Shown: positions 1 to 7,464 of the stretch, in pieces
How the letters are laid out: every line of letters starts with the position of its first letter
How positions within the stretch are numbered: position 1 is the stretch's first letter
NCBI GenBank assembly: GCA_959026725.1
Contig: CAUFMG010000021.1
Span: 1 to 33,386 of the forward strand
Length of the DNA: 33,386 bases
Reading direction: 5' to 3'
Origin: an uncultured Collinsella sp.
Lineage (GTDB): Bacteria > Actinomycetota > Coriobacteriia > Coriobacteriales > Coriobacteriaceae
Made by a program: the position numbers and the translations under genes
The notes under the pieces: model-generated
The model's database searches: none
Told to the model about the DNA's origin: nothing
Seen by the model: only the letters and a program-made list of their open reading frames with translations

Positions 1-111
1 GGATTGGTCAAAATAGTTTGACTATTAGCGGCTAAAATCGCCCGACGCTAACATCGGGTCTTTCCGAATAACTTTGCAGTGAACTTGTTTAACGCTGCAG
101 CTCCTTCGTTT

Positions 112-250
112 ATCTCAATCTGTAACATCTGGCTGGCAAAAACGCCTCCACCTGTTACAGATCGAGATTATTCGACGCGCGCTCTGTAACTCGTCTCGAT
201 CTGTAACAGTAAGACGGCGATTTGGCCTCCATATGTTACAGATTGAGACG
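112..250. repeat. Two tandem hairpin repeats with ATCTGTAACA arms
   Basis: Two similar inverted repeats lie in tandem. The first pairs 112-127 with 153-168 (16 bp, one mismatch) and the second pairs 192-208 with 234-250 (17 bp, one mismatch). Both arms carry ATCTGTAACA / TGTTACAGAT and the loops share GCCTCCA just before the right arm, so the two are related copies. A partial CTCTGTAAC lies between them (182-190). No ORF covers them. They may be mobile hairpins or RNA structures; nothing in the sequence assigns a function. Confidence 0.75.
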
Positions 251-264
251 AAAGAAATTGTGAG

Positions 265-302
265 TCAAAAGGCCGCCGCGAGGGAAAGCAGCTCCCCTCG
301 CG
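265..302 (-). terminator. Candidate terminator downstream of the LuxR-type gene
   Basis: CGCGAGGG (277-284) pairs with CCCTCGCG (295-302). On the minus strand the stem is followed by GCGGCC and then TTTTGA (265-270). The distance from stem to T-tract is slightly long, so this is a moderate candidate for ending the minus-strand gene at 361-1326. The hairpin at 326-362 could do the same job. Confidence 0.45.
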
Positions 303-316
303 ACGGTTGGCGTTTG

Positions 317-362
317 CCCAGATAAAACCTGCCAAAATAAACCTGTCCCTTTTTGGTAGGTT
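317..362 (-). repeat. Hairpin repeat with GGGACAG loop (copy 1)
   Basis: Arms 326-337 and 351-362 (12 bp, one mismatch) enclose a 13-base loop that reads AGGGACAGGTTTA on the minus strand. About 46 bases here recur almost unchanged, in inverted orientation, at 7342-7387. The hairpin overlaps the stop codon of the minus-strand LuxR-type gene and is followed on that strand by TTTTATC, so it could also act as its terminator. The loop is shared with the copy at 23495-23527, which has a different stem. Confidence 0.8.
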
Positions 363-1326
363 ATCGCTTCCAGAAGTGGAGGATCAACGTCGTGCGGTTT
401 TGCTGCTCGGTTTTGACTAGGATGTTGTGGATGTGGGTCTTGACGGTGCCCACGGCAAGGAATAGCTCGTCAGCAATCTCTTGGTTCGACTTGCCCAGCA
501 CAACCAGACGCAAAATCTCGGCCTCGCGGTTGGAGAGCCTGTAGGCGTTGCGATAGAAGGGCATTTGCTCTTCGATGTGTCGATCAAGATCGCTGACGTT
601 CTTTTCCTCGGGCGCCTCCTGCATGCGGATTGAAAGCACGTGGTAGGAGTAGATGATCAGCAGAATTGCAAAGTAGCACGCAAAGACGTTCTCGCTAAAG
701 TTGCGCTCGGATAGGTACAGCTGCAGCCAGGAGGGTGCCAGACTCATGGGGACGACCAAGATGTTGTAGAAGTCCTCGGCAACGATGCACCCGACCAGAA
801 TGGCGCCGATAATGAGGTGCTTTCGTTGATTGTTGACGCGCGCCTTAAGCTCGACCTGCGTGCTTTTATGCGCCGTCCAAAAGATATAGAGCCCCACAAA
901 TACAAGGAATACCTGACGCATCGTGTAGTAGAGCCATTGACGCATGGGGCCGTAGGGGACAGCGACAATGATCAGCAGCTCGCTCAGGAAGAACGTTGCG
1001 ACGGGAATTACAAACTGCTTTTTTGAATGTTTGTCGAGCAAGTCCATGGCGATGAGCCAAATAAAAGCTTGTGAAGCGGTTGCCACAAGCGTCCGCAACA
1101 CAGGCATGGTAATTGAGTAATAGTCGCTGGCCGGAAAACTCTGGTTTTGCAGCGTGTATTCAAAAAAGAAAATCTCGGTCATCTCGATGGCATAGCAAAT
1201 AAAAACGCCGCTGCCATAGATAAAGAAGCGTCGACGAGACGAGGCATAGGCGGCAAGCGAAAGCACTGCCGTCACAATACAAATCAGGAGAATCGCTAGG
1301 GTATAGAAGAACATCAGGGTGTTCAT
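361..1326 (-). CDS. Membrane-bound LuxR-type regulator, probable regulator of the agmatine genes
   Basis: A 321-aa one-component regulator. Roughly residues 1-235 hold about seven hydrophobic segments (near 4-26, 34-56, 75-97, 104-124, 130-152, 170-190 and 212-235), followed by a cytoplasmic linker and a C-terminal LuxR/GerE helix-turn-helix (about 258-321) with the signature LSNREAEILRLVVLGKSN and VGTVKTHIHNIL. No receiver domain is present. Multi-TM plus LuxR HTH proteins are abundant in Coriobacteriia, and the agmatine regulator AguR of lactic acid bacteria is also a membrane-bound LuxR-type protein. The gene is divergent from the agmatine cluster starting at 1655, so control of that cluster is a reasonable inference. 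The ligand cannot be read from sequence. The start has only a weak ribosome binding site. Confidence 0.85.
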   Translation of the reverse strand: MNTLMFFYTLAILLICIVTAVLSLAAYASSRRRFFIYGSGVFICYAIEMTEIFFFEYTLQNQSFPASDYYSITMPVLRTLVATASQAFIWLIAMDLLDKHSKKQFVIPVATFFLSELLIIVAVPYGPMRQWLYYTMRQVFLVFVGLYIFWTAHKSTQVELKARVNNQRKHLIIGAILVGCIVAEDFYNILVVPMSLAPSWLQLYLSERNFSENVFACYFAILLIIYSYHVLSIRMQEAPEEKNVSDLDRHIEEQMPFYRNAYRLSNREAEILRLVVLGKSNQEIADELFLAVGTVKTHIHNILVKTEQQNRTTLILHFWKR

Positions 1327-1654
1327 CTGTCACCGTCCCATTTCATTTATCTATGGCCGAGTCCTGTATATCTTGTGGGATATAGACGTCTCAACCCTTC
1401 GTTACATTGCGGATTGGGCGCCGAGATACAGCATAGCCGTATACCGTTTGCGGTTCTAGATAGTAAACCCCTGCAAGCTGTTTACCTGCGGGTTTATATT
1501 GGTTTAGAGGGGGTGTAACTCCGTGAACGGTCTTTAATCCCGAATAAACTAGGTAAAAATTGCATACGGGTGAATGATGGTCTTGTCAACACGAGGCGTG
1601 ATGTTCGAGCGTCTCATAGTAATAGTCGGCAAGACCGGCGGAAAGGAAATTGAC
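1327..1654. promoter_or_regulatory. Divergent intergenic region with inverted repeat TAAACCC/GGGTTTA
   Basis: This 328-base region separates the LuxR-type gene from putrescine carbamoyltransferase and must carry both promoters. It is AT-richer than its flanks. TAAACCC (1464-1470) and GGGTTTA (1490-1496) form a 7-bp inverted repeat with 19 bases between, a candidate binding site for the adjacent regulator or an RNA hairpin. I could not assign a -35/-10 pair with confidence. Confidence 0.35.
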
Positions 1655-2728
1655 ATGGCACTGCCTAAGGATTTCATCGACACCAATGACTTCACCAAAG
1701 AGCAGATCCTGGCTATCGAGGATCTTGGCCTGGCAATGAAGAAGGCCATCAAGGTTGACGGTTATTATCCGCACCTGCTCCGCAACAAGAGCCTTGGCAT
1801 GATCTTCCAGCAGGTCTCCACCCGCACCCGTCTTTCCTTCGAGACCGCTATGACCGACCTCGGCGGCCATGCTCAGTTCTATGGCCCTGGCACCATCCAG
1901 CTCGGCGGTCACGAGTCCCTGGGCGACACCGCTCGCGTTATGGGCTCGCTGCTCGACATCATGATGGCTCGCGTTGACCGTCACAAGGACGTCGTCGGCC
2001 TCGCCGAGGGCTCCGCTGTGCCCGTCATCAATGGCATGTCCGAGTTCAACCATCCCACGCAGGAGATGGGCGACCTCATGACCATGCTCGAGAACCTCCC
2101 CGAGGGTAAGAAGATCGAGGACTGCACCCTGGCCTTCATCGGTGACGCCACCCAGGTCTGCGTCTCCCTCATGTTCATCGCCTCCAAGGTCGGCATGAAG
2201 TTTGTCCAGTTTGGACCTAAGGGCCACCAGGTCCCCGACGGCGGCCTGCACGTTGGCACCGTTGAGGAGCGCGCCGAGTTCGGCAAGCAGATGATGGCCA
2301 TCGCCGAGGAGAACTGCAAGGTCTCCGGTGGCTCCATCGTCATCTCCGACGACATCGAGTGCATCAAGGGCGCCGACTTCATCTACACCGACGTGTGGTA
2401 TGGCCTGTACGACGAGGAGGTCTCGGGCGAGAATTACATGGACGTGTTCTATCCCAAGTATCAGGTCACCATGGACATGATGAACTTTGCCGGTCCCAAC
2501 TCCAAGTTCATGCACTGCCTGCCGGCCACCCGCAACGAGGAGGTCGTCGACGAGGTCATGGACGACCCTGAGCGCTCCCTGTGCTGGGTTGAGGCCGAGA
2601 ACCGCAAGCACTCCATCCGCGCTCTCCTTGCCGCCCTGGGCAAGCGCACCCCGCTCAACGACGAGGGTGTCGAGTACTCCGCCAAGGCTGAGCTCCACGC
2701 CGCTCTCAAGGCTCTCGAGCAGCTCTAA
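1655..2728 (+). CDS. ptcA: Putrescine carbamoyltransferase
   Basis: A 357-aa transcarbamoylase. It shows the carbamoyl-phosphate motif STRTR (55-59), HPTQ (133-136) and HCLPA (287-291). The stretch DVWYGLY (246-252) stands where ornithine carbamoyltransferases have their ornithine-binding SMG loop, and the tail is long and helical; both fit putrescine carbamoyltransferase rather than ArgF. The role is phosphorolysis of N-carbamoylputrescine to putrescine and carbamoyl phosphate in the cytoplasm. I chose ATG 1655 because AAAGGA (1643-1647) sits at proper spacing and the protein then begins like the family; an in-frame start at 1574 would add 27 residues without homology-like character. It is first in the agmatine cluster, with an antiporter and agmatine deiminase downstream. 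Assignment over ArgF rests on motifs and neighbours. Confidence 0.9.
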   Translation: MALPKDFIDTNDFTKEQILAIEDLGLAMKKAIKVDGYYPHLLRNKSLGMIFQQVSTRTRLSFETAMTDLGGHAQFYGPGTIQLGGHESLGDTARVMGSLLDIMMARVDRHKDVVGLAEGSAVPVINGMSEFNHPTQEMGDLMTMLENLPEGKKIEDCTLAFIGDATQVCVSLMFIASKVGMKFVQFGPKGHQVPDGGLHVGTVEERAEFGKQMMAIAEENCKVSGGSIVISDDIECIKGADFIYTDVWYGLYDEEVSGENYMDVFYPKYQVTMDMMNFAGPNSKFMHCLPATRNEEVVDEVMDDPERSLCWVEAENRKHSIRALLAALGKRTPLNDEGVEYSAKAELHAALKALEQL

Positions 2729-2799
2729 GCCTCAAGGCCGCTAAAAGTACGTTTGCGGGCGGCGGATACTCGTCTCCTGTCGCCCGCTCACCGAGGCTT
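2727..2799 (+). other. Nested intercistronic hairpin between ptcA and the antiporter gene
   Basis: AAGCCTC (2727-2733) pairs with GAGGCTT (2793-2799), and inside it GCGGGCG (2755-2761) pairs with CGCCCGC (2781-2787). The outer arm begins in the ptcA stop codon. No T-tract follows, so it is more likely an RNA stability or partial attenuation element than a full terminator. Confidence 0.5.
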
Positions 2800-2860
2800 A
2801 AGCAATTGCCTTAGTACCTTGGGCCTCGGATCTGTCCAAGACTGAGCGAAGGAGCTCATC

Positions 2861-4300
2861 ATGAGCGACGGAAAGAAAAAGCTTTCCTTCTTGACGGTCA
2901 TTTCGACCATCATCTGCGTCGTCTTCGTTTGCGAGGCCGCCGCTCCTGCTGCTGCCATTGGCAACCAGCAGTTCTTCTGGTGGATCTTCCTGATCCTGAC
3001 CTTCCTGCTCCCTTATGGCATGGTTGTTGCCGAGCTCGGTACTACCTATGACGGCGAGGGCGGCATTTACGACTGGGTACGCGATGGCCTGGGCGACAAA
3101 TGGGGCGCCCGCATTTCGTACTACTACTGGGTTAACTACCCGCTGTGGATTGCCTCGCTGGCTACCATGTTCCCCGACATTTTGGGTATGGTCTTTGGCG
3201 TCGAGTTCAACTTGATCGCCAAGATGGGTATCGATCTTGCCTTTGTGTGGATCGTCTACCTCATGGGCCGCTCCAAGGCGTCCGACTCCGAGTGGGTCCT
3301 TAACGGTGGCGCCATCATCAAGGTCGCCGTCGCGGTTATCGTTGGCGCTCTGGGCATTTGGTATGCCATGGAGAACGGTTTTGCGAACGACATGTCCGCT
3401 GCCACCTTCCTGCCCGAGCTCACCAACACCAACGCTCTCGGTTACCTGTCGATCATCATCTTTAACTTCATGGGCTTCGAGGTCATCTGCACCATGACCG
3501 ACGACATGGCCGATCCCGCTCGCGATATCCCCAAGGCTATCATCGTCGGTGGCCTGTCCATCGCTGTGATCTACCTGTTCGCTGGCTTTGGCATCGGCGC
3601 TGCTGTGCCGGCCGATTCCATCGACCCCGACTATGGCATGATTGTCGCAGTCCAGACCATGGTGGGCGACTCCATGATCTTTAAGGTCATCTGCATCGCC
3701 TTCCTGATCACCCTGTTCGCCAACATGGCCGCTTGGTCCTTCGGCGTTAACTCCGTTGCTCGCTACGCTGCCGAGCACGGCAACATGCCCAAGGTCTTCG
3801 CCTCGATGATCTCTGACGACGATATGCCCAACGGCGCCAACCTGGTCAACGCTATCGTTGCCTCCTTGGTGTTGTGCCTGCAGCTGGTTCCCATCGACGC
3901 CATCTCCAACGGTGTCTTCTGGATGCTCTTTGGCACCTCCGTCGTCTTCCTGCTGCTCACCTACATCCCGATGTTCCCGGCGTTCCTCAACCTTCGTAAG
4001 AACGACCCGAACCGTGAGCGCATCTTCACGTTCCCGTTTAAGGGCGCCATGATGAAGGTTATGCTGGCCATCCCCTGCATCGAGCTGATCCTGGCCATCG
4101 TTGCAACGCTGGCTCCGTTCTCCGTCGATGAAATTGGCGACAAGGTCCCGATGATCGTTATCTTCATCGTGCTCGTGCTCATCGGCGAGGTCGTCCGCGT
4201 CGTCAGCGCCAAGGGCCGCGAGACCGAGTACAAGGGTCTCACCCCTGAGCTGGCTGCTCAGCGACTCGCTGAGGAGGCCGCCGAGGCCGAAGAGGACTAG
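2861..4300 (+). CDS. aguD: APC-family amino acid/amine antiporter, probable agmatine:putrescine exchanger
   Basis: A 479-aa, strongly hydrophobic protein with about 12 membrane segments and a charged C-terminal tail rich in Glu and Ala. The N-terminal half has the APC-type pattern (GEGGIYDWV after the second hydrophobic segment, residues about 66-74), like GadC- and AguD-type exchangers. In the cytoplasmic membrane it would bring in agmatine and export putrescine. It sits between putrescine carbamoyltransferase and agmatine deiminase on the same strand, the arrangement known for agmatine deiminase clusters, which is the main reason for the substrate call. GAAGGAG lies 6-7 bases before the ATG. 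Sequence alone would allow another amine or amino acid. Confidence 0.8.
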   Translation: MSDGKKKLSFLTVISTIICVVFVCEAAAPAAAIGNQQFFWWIFLILTFLLPYGMVVAELGTTYDGEGGIYDWVRDGLGDKWGARISYYYWVNYPLWIASLATMFPDILGMVFGVEFNLIAKMGIDLAFVWIVYLMGRSKASDSEWVLNGGAIIKVAVAVIVGALGIWYAMENGFANDMSAATFLPELTNTNALGYLSIIIFNFMGFEVICTMTDDMADPARDIPKAIIVGGLSIAVIYLFAGFGIGAAVPADSIDPDYGMIVAVQTMVGDSMIFKVICIAFLITLFANMAAWSFGVNSVARYAAEHGNMPKVFASMISDDDMPNGANLVNAIVASLVLCLQLVPIDAISNGVFWMLFGTSVVFLLLTYIPMFPAFLNLRKNDPNRERIFTFPFKGAMMKVMLAIPCIELILAIVATLAPFSVDEIGDKVPMIVIFIVLVLIGEVVRVVSAKGRETEYKGLTPELAAQRLAEEAAEAEED

Positions 4301-4304
4301 AGCA

Positions 4305-4377
4305 CCCGGATTCGGGGCTCCAACCCTCCTCGCGTACCAAAGTACGCTTCGTCGGGCTTGTCGCTCCCGACTCCGGG
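4305..4377. repeat. Long imperfect hairpin with GCGTAC-CAAA-GTACGC apex (copy 1)
   Basis: The apex is a perfect 6-bp stem, GCGTAC (4332-4337) and GTACGC (4342-4347), with loop CAAA. The 23-base core at 4329-4351 is identical to 5922-5944. Lower down, 4305-4316 pairs with 4366-4377 (11 of 12 positions). The element follows the antiporter stop codon closely, and its twin follows the agmatine deiminase gene, so the pair brackets that gene. Confidence 0.8.
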
Positions 4378-4670
4378 CACGCTAGCCTCTTCGGGGGCGT
4401 GCCCAAAGCGACAAATTTGCTCACTATTTCCTGGGGCGGGTGCGAGCGATAGCTCCGGTAACCACCGCCCGCCCCAACCTCTCTCTTTCGTATCCTTCGT
4501 GCGTATGTCTCCGCGCACTTGGCTACGTCGTCGCTCGCCGGTGCGACTCCGTGAAAACCGGTACCGGGCGCCCCGACCTTTGCCGGGGGACGGGCACCCA
4601 CTATCTCTTGGTTTTTAGGCCGCGGGTAACCCGCCCGCGGCAAGCGATCGTTCGATTTGGAGGAAATCTT
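4378..4670 (+). other. GC-rich structured leader before agmatine deiminase
   Basis: No gene is seen here. The stretch contains several self-complementary segments: GGGGCGGG (about 4433-4440) facing CCCGCCCC (about 4468-4475), GTGCG/CGCAC near 4500-4520, and a clean 8-bp stem GCCGCGGG (4619-4626) with CCCGCGGC (4634-4641). The last ends 19 bases before the ribosome binding site GGAGGAAA of aguA. This is either a long structured leader within the operon or a region with its own promoter. I could not match it to a known riboswitch class. Confidence 0.4.
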
Positions 4671-5876
4671 ATGCGTACGATCACCGAGTCCGAGTCCACT
4701 CCCAAGGCCGACGGCTTCTTCATGCCTGCTGAGTTTGCCCCGCAGGATCGCGTGTGGATGGGCTGGCCCCACCGCACCGACACCTGGGCCCACGGCGCCA
4801 AGCCGGCTCAGAAGCAGTATGCCGCCATCGCTCGCGCCATCGCCGAGTTCACCCCGGTCACCATGTGCGCCAACCAGGCCGACTACGCCAACTGCAAGGC
4901 CGTCTTCGAGAATGACGAGAACGTCACCGTTATCGAGATGACCACCGACGACGCTTGGTTCCGCGATACCGCCGCCACCTACGTCATCAACGGCAAGGGC
5001 GAGAAGCGTGCCAACCACTGGCACTTCAACGCCTACGGCGGTCTCGTCGACGGCCTTTATTTCCCGTGGGACAAGGACGAGCAGATCGCCCTCAAGATGG
5101 CCGAGCTCTCCGGCTGCCGCCGCTATCGTCCCGATGACATGATCCTCGAGGGCGGCTCCATCACCGTCGACGGCGAGGGCACCCTTGTCGTGACCGACCA
5201 GTGCCTGCTTTCCCCGGGCCGCACCTGCTCTGCGGTTCTGGAGGAGGAAGAGGATCCCGAGTCCATCTGGCCCAAGTACCACAAGAAGTTCGAGCCCTGG
5301 AGCGAGGAGCTTCGCGCCTACATGGACGAGCACCTCAAGGACTACCTGGGTGTCGAGAAGGTCATCTGGGTCAAGGAGGGCATCGACCCCGAGGAGACCA
5401 ACGGCCACATCGACGACGTCGCCACGTTCATCGCCCCGGGCGTCATGGCCTGCATCTGGACCGACGATCCCGAGTATCCGTTCTACGAGCAGTGCCACGC
5501 CGCCTACGAGACCCTCTCCAACGCCGTTGACGCCAAGGGCCGCAAGATGAAGGTCTACAAGCTCTGCATGCCTGTGAACCCGCTGTTCATGGACCAGGCT
5601 TCCTGCGACACCATCGACGCCGACGAGAACGCCGAGCCGCGCGTTGCCGACGAGCCGCTGATCGCCTCCTACATGAACTACCTGGTCACCAACCACGGCG
5701 TTATCGTCCCGCAGTACGGCGACGAGAACGATCAACTTGCCGTTGACACGCTCCAGAAGATTTACGACGAGGTCTGGGGCGAGGGCGTCTACAAGTGCGT
5801 CGGCGTTCAGTCCGAGCAGGTCGTCTTCGGTGGCGGAAATATCCACTGCATTACGCAGCAGGAACCGTCCGCTTAA
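4671..5876 (+). CDS. aguA: Agmatine deiminase with an internal insertion
   Basis: A 401-aa member of the peptidylarginine/agmatine deiminase family, converting agmatine to N-carbamoylputrescine and ammonia. Active-site elements are present: DDAWFRDT (93-100), Glu160 in LEGGSITVDGEGT, His246 and Asp248 in ETNGHIDD, and the nucleophile Cys393 in GGGNIHC. Two details are unusual: the family pattern EGGSIHVDGEG has Thr for His, and ETDGHVDN reads ETNGHIDD. About 28 extra, acidic residues (about 185-213) occur between the GR of SPGR and the helix leading to LGVEKVIW, making it longer than typical enzymes of about 365-380 aa. ATG 4671 is chosen for the strong GGAGGAAA at proper spacing; longer in-frame readings run into structured DNA. 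It is last in the agmatine cluster. Confidence 0.9.
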   Translation: MRTITESESTPKADGFFMPAEFAPQDRVWMGWPHRTDTWAHGAKPAQKQYAAIARAIAEFTPVTMCANQADYANCKAVFENDENVTVIEMTTDDAWFRDTAATYVINGKGEKRANHWHFNAYGGLVDGLYFPWDKDEQIALKMAELSGCRRYRPDDMILEGGSITVDGEGTLVVTDQCLLSPGRTCSAVLEEEEDPESIWPKYHKKFEPWSEELRAYMDEHLKDYLGVEKVIWVKEGIDPEETNGHIDDVATFIAPGVMACIWTDDPEYPFYEQCHAAYETLSNAVDAKGRKMKVYKLCMPVNPLFMDQASCDTIDADENAEPRVADEPLIASYMNYLVTNHGVIVPQYGDENDQLAVDTLQKIYDEVWGEGVYKCVGVQSEQVVFGGGNIHCITQQEPSA

Positions 5877-5880
5877 TCGT

Positions 5881-5988
5881 CCGGCTTCCCGAGGCACCCC
5901 ATCTCGCCGCTCAAACCGTCGCTCGCGTACCAAAGTACGCTTCGCTCCTCTCTCGCGGCGACCTGGGGCACCTCGGAAACCCAGCCGG
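5881..5988. repeat. Long imperfect hairpin with GCGTAC-CAAA-GTACGC apex (copy 2)
   Basis: The apex GCGTAC (5925-5930) and GTACGC (5935-5940) carries the same CAAA loop and the same 23-base core as copy 1. The lower stem pairs 5889-5910 with 5955-5976 (18 of 22 positions), and CCGGCT (5881-5886) pairs with AGCCGG (5983-5988). The stem sequences differ from copy 1 while the apex is identical. It starts five bases after the aguA stop codon. Confidence 0.8.
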
Positions 5989-6070
5989 TCAAGCGGACCG
6001 ACGTAGCTAGTTACCGCATTAGTCATTGGTGCCAACCTTGGCAACAATGCAGGTCGAAAAAACGTCAGCG

Positions 6071-6170
6071 AAAACCCGCCAGAGCGAGCAAGGTGCCTTG
6101 AAACGAGGCGGCATTGACCTTCTGGTCATGCCGTCGAAGCTGAAAGGCAGATTGCCGTTCTGGCGGGTTT
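6071..6170 (-). other. 100-base multibranched RNA-like element, possible terminator of DAHP synthase
   Basis: A perfect 12-bp inverted repeat, AAACCCGCCAGA (6072-6083) and TCTGGCGGGTTT (6159-6170), encloses three smaller hairpins: CAAGG/CCTTG (about 6089-6100), a GGCAT-GACC type stem around GACCTTCTGGTC (about 6109-6135) and GGCA-GAT-TGCC (about 6146-6156). The whole folds as a cloverleaf-like multiloop. On the minus strand, downstream of the DAHP synthase gene, the outer stem ends in GGCGGGTTTT, so termination is possible. It could instead be a repeat copy or a small RNA. Confidence 0.5.
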
Positions 6171-6210
6171 GCAGCGTCGAGCCGTTACGCGGTTTGGTAA
6201 AACCGCGTAA

Positions 6211-7242
6211 CTAAATACGTTCCGCGATCTCGTGGATGAGGTAGTCGGTCTTTTCCCAGCCCAGGCACGGATCGGTGATCGACTTGCCAAAGACGCCGCC
6301 GTCGACCGGCTGGTTGCCGTCCTCCAGGTAAGACTCGATCATAAAGCCCTTGACCAGCTTGGAGATGGACTCGTTGCGGCGGCAGCTGTCGAGCACTTCC
6401 TTGCAAATGCGATACTCCTCCAGCGGACGCTTGCCCGAGTTGTCATGGTTGCAGTCGATGATCGCTGCCGGATTGGCATAGCCGGCATGCTCGGTATAGC
6501 GCTCGGCCAGGCGCTCCAGGTGCTCGTAGTGGTAGTTGGGGTAGGTGCGCCCATCGAGACCGATGTAGCCACGCATAACGGCGTGCGCGAGCGGATTGCC
6601 GTCGCACTCGACCTCCCAGTTGCGGAAGATGAAGCTCTGGTGCGCCTGCGCGGCGTAAATGGAGTTGAGCATAACGGTGGTAGAGCCGGCAGTGGGGTTC
6701 TTCATGCCAACGGGTACCGAAATGCCGCTCGACACCAGGCGATGCTCCTGGTTTTCGACCGAGCGTGCGCCTACGGCAACATAGCTCAGCAGGTCGACGA
6801 GGTATTGGTAGTTGGACGGATAGAGCATCTCGTCGGCGGTGAAGAAGCCCGTTTCCTCAATAACGCGCAGGTGCATATGGCGGATGGCCTTGACGCCCTC
6901 GAGCAGATCGTCGGGAGCCTCGGGGTTGGGGTTGTGCAGCAGGCCCTTGTAGCCGGTGCCCTTGGTGCGCGGCTTGTTGGTGTAGACGCGCGGAATGATG
7001 ATGAGCTTGTCCTTGACCTCCTCGGCGGTCTTGGCCAGTCGGTTCATGTACTCAAGCACCGAATCCTCGCGGTCGGCAGAGCACGGGCCGATGATGAGCA
7101 CCTTGCGTGCGTCCTCGCCGGTAAAGACTTTGGCGACCTCGGCGTCAAATGCCTGCTTTTTGGCGGTAAGCTCGGCAGAAAGTGGCATTTCCTCGCGGAT
7201 CTCCATGGGGATCGGCAGCCTGCGTTTGAATTCCATGGCCAT
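6211..7242 (-). CDS. aroF: 3-deoxy-7-phosphoheptulonate (DAHP) synthase, type I
   Basis: A 343-aa enzyme joining phosphoenolpyruvate and erythrose 4-phosphate in the first step of the shikimate pathway. Class I AroA features are clear: GPCSADRED (52-60), PRTKGTGYKG (about 92-101), GARSVENQEHR and DCNHDNSGK. Length matches the E. coli enzymes and there is no fused chorismate mutase or ACT domain, so any feedback control would be by the core barrel or its N-terminal extension. The isozyme letter is not certain. The start at 7242 follows GAGGAG six bases upstream. It stands alone on the minus strand, convergent with aguA across 6071-6170, with repeat DNA upstream. Confidence 0.95.
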   Translation of the reverse strand: MAMEFKRRLPIPMEIREEMPLSAELTAKKQAFDAEVAKVFTGEDARKVLIIGPCSADREDSVLEYMNRLAKTAEEVKDKLIIIPRVYTNKPRTKGTGYKGLLHNPNPEAPDDLLEGVKAIRHMHLRVIEETGFFTADEMLYPSNYQYLVDLLSYVAVGARSVENQEHRLVSSGISVPVGMKNPTAGSTTVMLNSIYAAQAHQSFIFRNWEVECDGNPLAHAVMRGYIGLDGRTYPNYHYEHLERLAERYTEHAGYANPAAIIDCNHDNSGKRPLEEYRICKEVLDSCRRNESISKLVKGFMIESYLEDGNQPVDGGVFGKSITDPCLGWEKTDYLIHEIAERI

Positions 7243-7341
7243 AGGGGTCTCCTCAATCTATAGAAAGAGCAATAAGCGTATTGTCGAATGCTCGGCATTA
7301 TCCGCTGTCGCACGCTAAAGTGCAACCCCTTGTCACCCCGA

Positions 7342-7387
7342 AACCTACCAAAAAGGGACAGGTTTATTTTGGTCGGTTTTATCTGGG
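7342..7387 (+). repeat. Hairpin repeat with GGGACAG loop (copy 2)
   Basis: Arms 7342-7353 and 7367-7378 (12 bp, one mismatch) enclose loop AGGGACAGGTTTA (7354-7366). With a short downstream flank (TATCTGGG) it is an inverted near-identical copy of 317-362. Each copy has its own single mismatch in the right arm. It lies about 100 bases upstream of the DAHP synthase start, on the opposite strand. Confidence 0.85.
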
Positions 7388-7464
7388 AAAATGTCGGCAC
7401 TCGCCGGAAGGGGGTCGGCGTACGGCACGCTGGAGCAAGTTGGATCTTCTGCGGCATACCCCGT

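Noticed and set aside
41..63. Terminator for a gene left of the window (CCCGA/TCGGG then TCTTT)
   Set aside because: Only a 5-bp stem with a short T-tract and no gene visible upstream to end.
1..250. CRISPR-like array in the tandem repeats at the window start
   Set aside because: Only two units, each an inverted hairpin rather than a direct repeat with unique spacers of constant length.
4378..4670. Guanidine or other known riboswitch before aguA
   Set aside because: GC-rich stems are present, but I could not place the conserved bases of any known class.
4239..6047. 602-aa minus-strand open frame over the agmatine deiminase gene
   Set aside because: It is the antisense of a motif-complete enzyme in GC-rich DNA, has low-complexity Val/Leu/Gly/Asp composition, and its repeated RTLVRE segments are just the two copies of the hairpin core.
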